Source of the DNA: Luteimonas endophytica
GTDB taxonomy: Bacteria; Pseudomonadota; Gammaproteobacteria; Xanthomonadales; Xanthomonadaceae
Direction of reading: 5' to 3'
DNA: 64,000 bases
Assembly (NCBI RefSeq): GCF_029887875.1
Contig: NZ_JARXRM010000044.1
Location: 8,973-72,972 of the forward strand
The first letter of the stretch is position 1, and every line of letters begins with the position of its first letter. Both the position numbers and the translations under genes were made by a program. The notes beneath the pieces are model-generated. The model saw nothing but the letters and a program-made list of their open reading frames with translations. It was not told where the DNA came from and ran no database searches. This document shows, in pieces, positions 19,235 through 26,855 of the stretch.

Positions 19235-20479
19235 TTACAGCGTGAGGTCGGACGCGACCACGAACGCCTGCGGATGCCGCACCGCCACGTCCACCGTGGA
19301 CATGGCGCGCACCAGCACCCCGCCCCGCCCGTAAGCCGGCTGCGCGTAGGGGTTAACGAGAATGTCAATCTCGCTCCACACACCCAGCAGCACCTGCGAC
19401 CAATCGCCCAGGATCGCCACGCCCGTATCCGGGTCCGCGTCCACGTCTGCCACCTGGTTGGTGCTGTAGGACTGCACGCCAGCAATCTTGCCGTCATCGC
19501 CCATGAGGTAGATGCCGGTTCCGTTGGACTTCTCGGTGCCGGCGAACTTGCTGGCAACGGTCGGATTGAACAGCCAGGACGTGGCGTCGGCGTTGGCGAT
19601 GTCCGCCTTGGCCTTCATCGCCAGCACGTTCGCCCAATTGAGCGTGGCGAGGTTGGCGGTCTGGATGCCGGCCGTGGACAGCACGCCATTCGGTTCGTTC
19701 GCGCCGCCGCCCTTGATCAACGCCGAATCAATGGCCTGCGCCAGCACCGCGGCGAAGTCATCGCGCACCAGCTGTTCCACGTCCGGGCTGGACTGCATGA
19801 TGAGCTGGCGGCTCAACTCGGTGACCCCGCCGGCATGCTTTGGCGACAGCGTGACGCTGGCCGGGTCGATGTTGCTATCCGGCACGGAAGCGTTCTCGGC
19901 CACCCAGCCCACGGAGACGCCCGCACCGTGCTTGGGGATGACCACGTTGCCGTGCAGGCCGGACAACACCCGCACGCCCAGGCGCCGGGCCAGCAGACGG
20001 TTGCGAAGCGGCTGGATGTACAGGTCGGCCCGGTGATCGGTCGGCACCAGTTCCCCGGCGCTGGTCGTGGTGTTGACGCGACGTTCCAGCGCGGACATGG
20101 GGACGAACACGCCCTGCGCCTTGCGGCCGGTGCGGCGCTCTGTCTCCTGCGCGTATTCCAGTTCCGGGCCGGACAGCGAGCGGCCTTCCACCCCGGCCTG
20201 CAGCACGCGCAACAGCGAGACGCGGCCTTCCAGCGCGGCGATGGTGTCGCCACCGTTGCCGTTGACCACGGTGGTGCCGGCGGCGCGGCGCTCCTGGTCG
20301 TCCACGAACTGTTGCCGGGACTCGGCCGCTTCCAGGTCGGTGATTTCGGCCTTGATGGCGTCGAACTTGGACGCTTCGTCGGCGTTGAGTTGGCGCTTTT
20401 CGGTTTCGGCCTTCGCCAGCAGCGCGCGGGCTTCGGCGGTCTTGGCAGCTTTGCGCTGCCGGATTTCTGCGAGGGTCAT
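19235..20479 (-). CDS. HK97-family major capsid protein
   Basis: The 414-aa protein starts with a helical, charged delta domain (about residues 1-70, coiled-coil pattern such as AKAETEKRQLNADEASKFDA), followed by the HK97 capsid fold. Diagnostic parts are ELVPTDHRADLYIQPLRNRL, the central VGWVAENASVPDSNIDPASV and LGDWSQVLLGVWSEIDILVN near the C-terminus. It builds a T-number icosahedral head. Here it precedes the protease and portal in transcription, reversing the usual tailed-phage order of portal, protease and capsid. Confidence 0.95.
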   Translation of the reverse strand: MTLAEIRQRKAAKTAEARALLAKAETEKRQLNADEASKFDAIKAEITDLEAAESRQQFVDDQERRAAGTTVVNGNGGDTIAALEGRVSLLRVLQAGVEGRSLSGPELEYAQETERRTGRKAQGVFVPMSALERRVNTTTSAGELVPTDHRADLYIQPLRNRLLARRLGVRVLSGLHGNVVIPKHGAGVSVGWVAENASVPDSNIDPASVTLSPKHAGGVTELSRQLIMQSSPDVEQLVRDDFAAVLAQAIDSALIKGGGANEPNGVLSTAGIQTANLATLNWANVLAMKAKADIANADATSWLFNPTVASKFAGTEKSNGTGIYLMGDDGKIAGVQSYSTNQVADVDADPDTGVAILGDWSQVLLGVWSEIDILVNPYAQPAYGRGGVLVRAMSTVDVAVRHPQAFVVASDLTL

Positions 20480-20675
20480 TGCAATGGCTCCGGGTTGTGT
20501 TGGGACAGTCCCGGTTCGCTATTCAATGCGGTTGCGGCTGGATGTAAAGCAAGTTCGGACGTGACTTGCAGCGATTCGTGGCGACGCTCCAACCCATACG
20601 CCGCGAGTGTCCAATTGCGCGAAACGTGGCGTTGATGACGTTAACGGCTTCAATGGCGGGAAGGTGCCCACACAC

Positions 20676-20791
20676 TGTGTCCACCCTGTCCAGTGTGTCC
20701 AGTAGGTCCAGTTCCTACGCGTTGACGGCTTCAACGAACGTTGGCGCCTTCAAAACTGGACACACTGGACACACTGGACAGGATGGACCGT
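20676..20791. repeat. inverted arrays of a 9-bp iteron, candidate satellite origin
   Basis: Two arms each hold four tandem 9-mers of the form CTGGACACA. The right arm (20756-20791) reads CTGGACACA, CTGGACACA, CTGGACAGG, ATGGACCGT. The left arm (20676-20711), read on the minus strand, gives CTGGACCTA, CTGGACACA, CTGGACAGG, GTGGACACA. The 44-base spacer contains a 17-base palindrome, CGTTGACGGCTTCAACG (20720). The array lies in the 332-base gap between primase-helicase and capsid genes, where PICI-type origins are found relative to the replication gene. Alternatively it could be an operator for the capsid operon. Confidence 0.7.
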
Positions 20792-20811
20792 GTGTGTGTC
20801 ACAGCGGAAAT

Positions 20812-22677
20812 TCACGCCCCCGGTAGCGGCGGAGTTTTCAGCTGGTGGTCCATCTTGGACAGCAGCGTGTACAACTTCCCAGCCTTGATGATTTCACCAG
20901 CGCCCACCATGCGCCCCAGGCGTTTGTAAAGCGTGTCCAGCTTCACCGGGGTGTCCAGTGCGGCGTGGATGTCCCGGGACGTGCCTACGCCTCCCAGGTC
21001 CGCCAGGGCCTTCAAAACGTCATTCCGTTCGTCGCTCCGTCTTATGTCGTAGGAATTGCCAACGCATACCCAACCGCCATCCTTCAACGTTCGCAGCGCC
21101 AGTTCCTGCGGTTCTTTGATGTCTCGGCCGTTGACGACTAGTTCTGCCTCCATGTTGCCGTTGGCCCGCGAAAGGATCAGGTAATTGTCCACGCCGCCAA
21201 CTAGCCCCTGCGTGCCGCTGATCTTGTCCATAGGATCACCGGCGGTCATTTTTCGGGTATGGCTAACGATGACGATTGCCACCGGGAACTCACGCACCAA
21301 TGGCTTCAACATTTCGCCAACGGCGTAATCGGCCATGTATGCGCTGCGGCGGCCGGGGTCCGGATCGCGGAAGCTAGCGAGTGTGTCTATCACGATCATT
21401 CGCGCCCGTGGATGCTCCGTTAACCACTCGCGCAGCTTGACAACGCCAGCTTCAGCCCGCGGCCACTCGGTGTCGTAGAAGAAGCCGTTTAGTGAAGTGT
21501 CCGCCGGAAAGGTCTTCAGCAGCCCGGCGATTCGCTCCTGCAATCTGCGGTCGGCACCTTCCAGGTCCAGGTATAGCGTATCGCCTTGCTTCTCAGGCTC
21601 GCGCCCATGCCAAAGCGGCACGCCCGCAGCCACCGCGATGCAAGCCTGCAGCACTAGCCACGACTTGCCGGACTTGGGGGCAGCGCTTAGGATCGCCGTT
21701 CCCTGAGGGATGAGGCCATGCAATGCCCACTGCACAGGTGCGAACGCGCGCTGCATGAGTGCGGCGCCGCTTCGCACGTTGATATCTACAGGCGCAGGCA
21801 GGGGCGGCGGCTCCGGCTGCTGGTACACGGTGCTGCATGCCGCACAAGCGTTGGCGACCGTCATGGACAGATAGGTACGATGGTCACGCCACTTGGAACG
21901 CACCATGCCGCTGCGCCACAGCAGCCGTTCCATGCGCTCGCTGTCGCAGCCAGTCCAGAACGCCAAGTGCGACGCTAGCGCAGCATCATTGTTACTGTTC
22001 TTTTCAGCCTGCCCGTCCCAAAGCTGTTGCGGCGACACCTTGCCGCCAAACGCTACGGCTGCACTGACACGCGCCGCCAGCATGCGACGTATCAGTTCAT
22101 CGTCATCGGCAGGGCCGCGCCATTCCGGCCTGCGCTCGCCGCTGACCGTCGCCACGGTGCGCGGCGGGAAGAACTCCGTCACCAGCCTGCCAAGATCATG
22201 CGCACTGTCCATGCTGCCCGCAGGCTCAGCATCGATGTTCAGCGCAATGCCCCGCTCCGACGTATAGAACTCCAAGTGCATCGCATCATTGCGGCTGCTA
22301 TGCAGCACCGGCGCGACCAGTCGGCCAACGATGTGCAGCCCCCTGCGGCTGCTACTCCACTCCACGAACGCGCCGGGGAACATCGCCAGCAACTGCTGCG
22401 CTCTCGCGTCCGGGGTGTAGTCTGCGGCTAGCGCATCAATGTCGAGAAAGAACAGGCCGCTTTCAGCCGTCAGCCACAGCCCCACGGTCGCCAGCTGACC
22501 GCCTGCGCGCAACCGTATTGTTTCGGCATGCGCCTGCGGGTATGTCATGCCTGCAGCTGCGGGCGATCCAACTGGCCGTTTATCGTACTTGCCGCGCTCG
22601 GCGTTCCACGTCAATAGATAGACAAAGAAACGACAACTCGCCGCCACGCTGCCAAGCGCGGATTCAAATGCGTTCAA
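20812..22677 (-). CDS. satellite primase-helicase (AEP-like primase plus RepA-type AAA ATPase)
   Basis: This 621-aa replication protein has an N-terminal primase-polymerase-like region with the acidic pair LFFLDIDA (Asp79, Asp81) and SSSRRGLHIVGRL. The central RecA-fold helicase has Walker A SAAPKSGKSW (Lys338), Walker B RMIVIDTLA (Asp431) and the sensor motif VIVSHTRK. The C-terminus resembles a winged helix (SRDIHAALDTPVKLDTLYKR) that could bind the iterons immediately downstream. Its presence implies autonomous replication after excision, as in phage satellites. Confidence 0.85.
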   Translation of the reverse strand: MNAFESALGSVAASCRFFVYLLTWNAERGKYDKRPVGSPAAAGMTYPQAHAETIRLRAGGQLATVGLWLTAESGLFFLDIDALAADYTPDARAQQLLAMFPGAFVEWSSSRRGLHIVGRLVAPVLHSSRNDAMHLEFYTSERGIALNIDAEPAGSMDSAHDLGRLVTEFFPPRTVATVSGERRPEWRGPADDDELIRRMLAARVSAAVAFGGKVSPQQLWDGQAEKNSNNDAALASHLAFWTGCDSERMERLLWRSGMVRSKWRDHRTYLSMTVANACAACSTVYQQPEPPPLPAPVDINVRSGAALMQRAFAPVQWALHGLIPQGTAILSAAPKSGKSWLVLQACIAVAAGVPLWHGREPEKQGDTLYLDLEGADRRLQERIAGLLKTFPADTSLNGFFYDTEWPRAEAGVVKLREWLTEHPRARMIVIDTLASFRDPDPGRRSAYMADYAVGEMLKPLVREFPVAIVIVSHTRKMTAGDPMDKISGTQGLVGGVDNYLILSRANGNMEAELVVNGRDIKEPQELALRTLKDGGWVCVGNSYDIRRSDERNDVLKALADLGGVGTSRDIHAALDTPVKLDTLYKRLGRMVGAGEIIKAGKLYTLLSKMDHQLKTPPLPGA

Positions 22678-22734
22678 AGGATGCCCCCAAAGTTGATGTG
22701 ATCGACGCCCCCTGCCAAAGGGTCGATTCGGGGC

Positions 22735-22974
22735 CTAGGGAAAGATTGCTAGCAACTCGTGCGCGTTAAAAAGGTGCGCAGCCTTTGCTTGCGGGTCACT
22801 CTCGCAACAACTGAACATATAGAAGATCACGACCGTTTCAAGCAATGGATGCGGGTTTGGCTCCATATGCACTGCGCCGACCCGCCGGCTCACCCAGCAC
22901 CACGCGGAACTGTGCAGAAGCTGCAATTCCCGGTGCGTGCGCCCCGGATAGCGCATCCGCATGTGAACGGCCAC
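22735..22974 (-). CDS. possible small protein, 79 aa
   Basis: An open frame from GTG 22974 fills most of the gap between the 91-aa gene and the primase gene and reads VAVHMRMRYPGRTHRELQLL, then a Trp/Cys-containing middle. The GTG lies just after the upstream stop, matching the tight spacing of its neighbours, but there is no clear ribosome site and no family match. The frame also continues upstream, so this is a weak call. Confidence 0.35.
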   Translation of the reverse strand: MAVHMRMRYPGRTHRELQLLHSSAWCWVSRRVGAVHMEPNPHPLLETVVIFYMFSCCESDPQAKAAHLFNAHELLAIFP

Positions 22975-22981
22975 TAAGGTG

Positions 22982-23257
22982 CTAAGAGTCGGAATCCGCA
23001 TTGCTGCAAGCCCTCCCCACGTACAGCAGCGTGTCGATCCCCAGCCGCAGCAACTTTTTGTCGCCAGTGTCCACCATGTAGCAATGGCGGAAGTGCAGCG
23101 CGGCCACGCCGAGCCGCACCCAATCCGGCATCCCGCTGGCATAGCGCGTCGCGTATTCGTTCGCCAGTTGCTTCGCGTAGCTCAATGAGCCCTCGCACGT
23201 TGGACCGCGGTAGCGCCGACGGAAGGCCGCTTCGTCATGCTCGGTGATGAAATTCAT
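22982..23257 (-). CDS. hypothetical protein, 91 aa (satellite)
   Basis: The ATG at 23257 overlaps the upstream stop by four bases (ATGA). The product (MNFITEHDEAAFRRRYRGPT) is helical and soluble with a Cys-containing C-terminus. No family is recognised. It belongs to the coupled early operon downstream of the HTH gene. Confidence 0.65.
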   Translation of the reverse strand: MNFITEHDEAAFRRRYRGPTCEGSLSYAKQLANEYATRYASGMPDWVRLGVAALHFRHCYMVDTGDKKLLRLGIDTLLYVGRACSNADSDS

Positions 23258-23526
23258 TGCAGGTTTCTCCCTGCACGCCACTTAGCGATTTCCGTACTGC
23301 AATCCCGGGCCACCTGTTCCAGGTCGCCGCCGCACATGAGAGCGTCCAGCAGCATCGCGGCCACCTTACGGGCCTCGTCGGGAACTTCGCTGCTATCCGG
23401 CTCGCAACCAAACAGCAGGAACACGCGCAGTTCCGCGTTGCCGACTGCGTAGGCCAGGGCCGTAGCGGGATGCGTGCGCAGTTCGTCGCGCAGCTGTTCG
23501 ACGATGGTTCCGCGCCACAGAGTCAT
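23254..23526 (-). CDS. hypothetical protein, 90 aa (satellite)
   Basis: It starts at ATG 23526, overlapping the stop of the HTH gene by four bases, and ends in another ATGA overlap with the 91-aa gene. The product is acidic and helical (MTLWRGTIVEQLRDELRTHP). No family is recognised; tight coupling on both sides makes it very likely real. Confidence 0.65.
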   Translation of the reverse strand: MTLWRGTIVEQLRDELRTHPATALAYAVGNAELRVFLLFGCEPDSSEVPDEARKVAAMLLDALMCGGDLEQVARDCSTEIAKWRAGRNLQ

Positions 23527-23798
23527 GCGCGTGCCCTCCGCCGTTGGCGTTCCGCCTTCGCCCGCTCGGGGGTGCGGCGCTGCGTGATGTCCCGCGCCAT
23601 GTAACGCACGGGCCTGCCGGCGTCGCTTTCTGACGCCAGGAACGTCAGCCACTTTTGCGCGGCGGCAGGCGTGGCGAAGCGCTTGCGCCCCACCACGACC
23701 GTTGCTAGATCGCCGCATGCGATGGCGCGATCTACGTTGCTAAGCGACTGTCCGGTGATCGCCGGCAGTTCCAGCCGGCTGTACATGAGTTTGTTCAT
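23523..23798 (-). CDS. excisionase/AlpA-like HTH protein
   Basis: This 91-aa protein has an N-terminal domain (residues 5-52, YSRLELPAITGQSLSNVDRA then VVVGRKRFATPAAAQKWL) matching the excisionase/MerR-like HTH pattern of Xis and AlpA proteins, with a very basic C-terminus (TPERAKAERQRRRARA). In satellites such proteins switch on excision or the early operon. It heads a run of three translationally coupled genes. Confidence 0.65.
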   Translation of the reverse strand: MNKLMYSRLELPAITGQSLSNVDRAIACGDLATVVVGRKRFATPAAAQKWLTFLASESDAGRPVRYMARDITQRRTPERAKAERQRRRARA

Positions 23799-23866
23799 TT
23801 GCTATGCCTCGTGACGTGTTGTCGCAAGGTCGCGACGTGGGCACAGCTTGGAACGGAAGAACGAAA

Positions 23867-24373
23867 CTAACGGAGGGCTGTTTCGTTTCTTATTTGGCGC
23901 ACGTAGGCAGGCGTGCAGCCGAATTTCTTCGCGAGAGTCGAGGCCATCTTGTGGGCCTCACCGTCATACCTACGTATCGCATCCACAATGCGCGGACGCA
24001 GTTCCTTACCGGCACTTTCCTGCTTTCTGCGTTCCGCACCTTTCCTGCCGCCCGCCCTCACCTTGCAACGGGCATCGTGAAGCGGCTGAAGTTGCAGCAG
24101 TCCGTGCAGCCGGTCTGCAATCTCAAACAGCGTTTGTCCGGCATCCATCACGCGCGCAAACTCTACACTTTCGGAGCCCTTGCCGTAGGCGTCGAGCAAC
24201 AGCGACAAGCAACGCTCGCGGGCATCGTTCGCGCGCTGCACAAGTTCCGGCGCAACCCTCGCACCGTCACGCGCTGCCTGTATCGTCGCGTCAATCTCGT
24301 CCAGTTTGATACCGCGAGCCGCGAACAAGTAGACGCGTAACGTTTTCTCGCATTCTTCGCGCGTGCGCGTCAT
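23867..24373 (-). CDS. hypothetical HTH-containing protein, 168 aa (satellite)
   Basis: The start is the ATG at 24373, overlapping the integrase stop by four bases. The protein is helical throughout, with a basic middle (KVRAGGRKGAERRKQESAGK) and a C-terminal helix-turn-helix-like stretch (MASTLAKKFGCTPAYVRQIR). It could be a regulator of excision or replication. No named family is recognised. Confidence 0.65.
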   Translation of the reverse strand: MTRTREECEKTLRVYLFAARGIKLDEIDATIQAARDGARVAPELVQRANDARERCLSLLLDAYGKGSESVEFARVMDAGQTLFEIADRLHGLLQLQPLHDARCKVRAGGRKGAERRKQESAGKELRPRIVDAIRRYDGEAHKMASTLAKKFGCTPAYVRQIRNETALR

Positions 24374-25542
24374 AGGAACTCCACTGCTGCGAGCTTTTCG
24401 CGCGCTGCACCTTGCACCAAATGGCCGTAGTGTTTTTCGATCATCGCCAGCGATGTGCCGGCCAACTTCGCCACGGTCAGCAGGTCCATGCCGCCCACGA
24501 TGGCATCCGTAATCCAGCAATGCCGCAACGTGTACAGCACAACGGCGTCCGATAGCTCAGCCTTTCGCGCAGCGTCCTTCACCGGCTCGCGCCAATCGTG
24601 TGGGCGCCACGGTGCACCGCCGTTGGTGAACAGATGTGCCGCCGGCAACTTGTCCTTCGCCAGCCGATCCAACAGGGTCTGCGCGGCAGGCGACAGCGGG
24701 ACGGTGCGTGCATGTCCTTTTGTGCGAAACGTCACCGTGCCATGGCGTGCGTCATAGTCACACCGCAGCACCGCCGCGGGATCGCCCGGGCGGCAACCTG
24801 TCAATGCGACGCACTCCATGAGGTCGCGCACGTCCGGCGTAGCGTTCGCCAGCAGCGCGCGCCGCTGTTGCCGGTCTATGTACAGGTCGCGGCGACTCCC
24901 GACCTTTTCGTATGGCTTGACGTTGGCCCACTCGATCACGCGATCCGGCGTCACCTTGCGGCGCGACACGGCCCGGTTGAGCGCGGCCACCAGCACCGTG
25001 CGCATCCGGTTCACGCTGGCCTTGGTCAACGGCTTGGCCTGCGGTGGTCGCCCCTTCTTGGTCGGCAGTTCGGCCAACTCGCCCCGCTCCACCCGGTCCC
25101 GCCAGCCCTCCACGTCATCCTGCGTCAGCTTGGACAGCCGGACTTTGCCGATCCGGTCGGCGTACACGGTGCGCTCAAAACGCCGTTCAGCGTCGTCGCC
25201 CGTGGCCTTGCGGCCCTCCTTCCGCAGCCCGGCGACGTACTCCCGGCAGGCGTCCGCCACCGTGTCCGGCGCAGCCTTGGGGGTCGGTGCGCCATGCTCT
25301 GCCACCTGCGCCAGCAGCATGCGCGATTGCGTCCGGGCCATGTCCAGCGTCATGACCGGGAATGCCCCGATGATTCGCTCTTGACCACGCCCCCAGGTGA
25401 TCGCCCAGGCTTTGGCCCCCGTGGCGTTCACACGCAGCAGCAGCCCCGGCACCCTGGCATCGCGCAGGCGGTACAGCCTGCCCGTAGCCTTGGCGTCCTT
25501 GACGCTCTTTTCCGTCAGCGCTTCCCGTGTGACCCTAGGCAA
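24370..25542 (-). CDS. int: tyrosine-type site-specific integrase
   Basis: The integrase is about 390 aa. It has an N-terminal arm-binding DUF4102-type region (ALTEKSVKDAKATGRLYRLR), a core-binding SAM-like domain, and a catalytic domain with Arg251 in TGCRPGD, Lys in FRTKGHARTVPL, Arg340 in YTLRHCWITDAI and nucleophile Tyr372 in IEKHYGHL. A TTG start at 25542, preceded by GGAG, is preferred; an in-frame upstream start at 25611 would run through the arm-site repeats. It lies next to attR, as usual for tRNA-integrating elements, and would recombine the tRNA-Val 3' end. Confidence 0.93.
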   Translation of the reverse strand: MPRVTREALTEKSVKDAKATGRLYRLRDARVPGLLLRVNATGAKAWAITWGRGQERIIGAFPVMTLDMARTQSRMLLAQVAEHGAPTPKAAPDTVADACREYVAGLRKEGRKATGDDAERRFERTVYADRIGKVRLSKLTQDDVEGWRDRVERGELAELPTKKGRPPQAKPLTKASVNRMRTVLVAALNRAVSRRKVTPDRVIEWANVKPYEKVGSRRDLYIDRQQRRALLANATPDVRDLMECVALTGCRPGDPAAVLRCDYDARHGTVTFRTKGHARTVPLSPAAQTLLDRLAKDKLPAAHLFTNGGAPWRPHDWREPVKDAARKAELSDAVVLYTLRHCWITDAIVGGMDLLTVAKLAGTSLAMIEKHYGHLVQGAAREKLAAVEFL

Positions 25543-25552
25543 AGGTCGTCTC

Positions 25553-25572
25553 CGTCCTGCAACCGTCCTGCA
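25553..25572 (+). repeat. candidate integrase arm-binding sites, right
   Basis: Two CGTCCTGCA copies (25553 and 25564), 11 bases apart, lie directly upstream of int. They match the pair at 15132-15151 in sequence, spacing and orientation. Their place over the int promoter region suggests integrase autoregulation. Confidence 0.6.
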
Positions 25573-25665
25573 AATTACAGGAAAACGTGACGCGTCGCAA
25601 AGAGTAGCCACCTAGCAAATTCAATAAGTTATGTTCAACCCGTTGAATCTGAAGCCATCTTTCGC

Positions 25666-25713
25666 GCCTTCACACGGCAAGGGTCGCAGGTTCGATCCCT
25701 GCACCGCCCACCA
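25666..25713. repeat. attR core (48-bp direct repeat)
   Basis: This is an exact copy of the tRNA-Val 3' half (15038-15085). The 5' half of a tRNA is absent here, so it is a junction, not a second tRNA gene. Confidence 0.95.
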
Positions 25714-25719
25714 CGTCGG

Positions 25720-25747
25720 CCCCTGCCTCCGCAGGGGTTCTTCGTTT
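25720..25747 (+). terminator. terminator, original downstream end of tRNA-Val
   Basis: The hairpin CCCCTGC-CTCC-GCAGGGG is followed by a T-rich run (TTCTTCGTTT) seven bases after attR. Before integration it would have followed tRNA-Val directly. Confidence 0.65.
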
Positions 25748-25756
25748 CCGGCCCCT

Positions 25757-25780
25757 GTAGGAGCGTGCCATGCACGCGAA
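25757..25780. repeat. dispersed 24-bp intergenic repeat, copy 1
   Basis: This palindrome-containing element (core CGTGCCATGCACG) is the exact reverse complement of 50150-50173 and differs by one base from 42525-42548. It is a REP-like chromosomal repeat located just outside the satellite. Confidence 0.8.
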
Positions 25781-25886
25781 AGCCGGCACGGTTGCCCACC
25801 CCCCGGCGCGGCCTACCGGCCTGAGCCTCCCACGGACTCGCGCCACGAGCCGCTGCTGCGGGTCTGCAGGCCGGCCGCACGCCGCC

Positions 25887-26096
25887 TCAGCGCTCCACCC
25901 CCGCCTCCGCCAGCATCGCCTCGATGCGCACCTCCACGTGGGTGGCGTCCTCGGGCAGGACGGCGCCGTCCACGAGCGGGTCGGCCTCTTCGCCGAATGC
26001 CGCCCAGAAGTCCTCCTCGTCGGCGTAGTCGTCGAGCAGCGCGGGCAGCTTGCGCTGCAGATCGTCGAGCCGGGCATCGAGTTCCTGCCGGTCCAT
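25887..26096 (-). CDS. small acidic hypothetical protein, 69 aa
   Basis: ATG 26096 is preceded by GAGGAGGTCAC, an excellent ribosome site. The product is acidic and helical (MDRQELDARLDDLQRKLPAL, then DYADEEDFWAAFGEEAD). No family is recognised. It is the first chromosomal gene to the right of the satellite. Confidence 0.7.
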   Translation of the reverse strand: MDRQELDARLDDLQRKLPALLDDYADEEDFWAAFGEEADPLVDGAVLPEDATHVEVRIEAMLAEAGVER

Positions 26097-26338
26097 GTGA
26101 CCTCCTCGGGTTGTGCGTCGACCGTTAAAGTGTGGGAACGCGGCGTTGCCCCGGCGTGAAGCGGTGTCGCGCCGCCCCGACCCGGCCGCTGCAGCGCTGT
26201 CGGCTTTTTCCTACGTCACGACCCCGCCTTTCCCGACTGTGCCGGCACCGCCGGCGGCGCATCCTCTCGCCACGCCCCGGCAGCACGGCCCATGCCACGG
26301 CAACGGATGCCGCTCAGCAACGGAACCAGGCCGCGACC

Positions 26339-26602
26339 ATGAGCAAGTCGATCCGCTGGGCTGGGGCGCCTCTTTCCGAGGACAGCGGAATGGAACGCAT
26401 ATTGATCGCCGTGGAACCCGACGAGGGCGGCTGGCGCATCCAGCTCGCCGGCATCGTCATCGCCCGCAACCTGGACAAGGTGGTGGCCATCGACAAGGCG
26501 GCGGACCTGGCGCGCGAGCGCCATGCCGCCACCGGCACGCCCACCGGCGTGCACGTGCGGATGACCTGCGGCGACGGCGTGATGGTGGGGCTGAACGGAT
26601 GA
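26339..26602 (+). CDS. small hypothetical protein, DUF2188-like pattern
   Basis: The 87-aa product starts at ATG 26339 (MSKSIRWAGAPLSEDSGMER). It has one alpha/beta unit: GGWRIQLAGIVIA, a helix rich in Ala with DKAADLARERHAA, and VHVRMTCGDGVMVGLNG at the end. This strand-helix-strand layout recalls DUF2188-type proteins, but the match is weak. An upstream extension in the same frame has no ribosome site. The 253 bases after it, to 26855, hold nothing I can call. Confidence 0.6.
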   Translation: MSKSIRWAGAPLSEDSGMERILIAVEPDEGGWRIQLAGIVIARNLDKVVAIDKAADLARERHAATGTPTGVHVRMTCGDGVMVGLNG

Positions 26603-26855
26603 GCCGGCAGCCGCCGCCGCACGGCCATCGCCCCTTCACAGCACGTCCCGACGCAGGAAGTGAACCGGCTATTCCCCCGTCAACCGCAGGCGCAGCTTCT
26701 CCAGCCCAGCTCGGTGAGGTCGGCGAAATCACGCAGTCGAGGCGACAAGTCCCGGGCTGCGGAACGCGGCGACGGGTGCGGCCGGGCGTGTACGGCTGAA
26801 CGTTGCATCACGCGTTGGTGCGGCCGTGGTCGACGGCGGATCGCTCGGCCCCGCG

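Larger units (their letters stand above)
15038..25713. mobile_element. integrated phage satellite (capsid-forming PICI-like) in tRNA-Val
   Basis: The element is about 10.6 kb, bounded by perfect 48-bp repeats of the tRNA-Val 3' half. It encodes, from the right end leftwards on the minus strand, a tyrosine integrase, a 168-aa HTH-like protein, an excisionase/AlpA-like HTH protein, small proteins, a primase-helicase, an iteron-like region, major capsid protein, prohead protease, portal and small terminase, ending in a hairpin terminator. Four plus-strand cargo genes lie near the left end. I see no large terminase, tail, lysis or repressor-lysogeny block. The phage genes are all open and tightly spaced, which argues for a satellite rather than a decayed prophage. 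Base composition of the cargo block is clearly more AT-rich than the chromosome. Confidence 0.88.

Noticed and set aside
25666..25713. possible second tRNA-Val
   Set aside because: Only the 3' half is present; the D arm and 5' acceptor strand are missing, so it is the attR junction.
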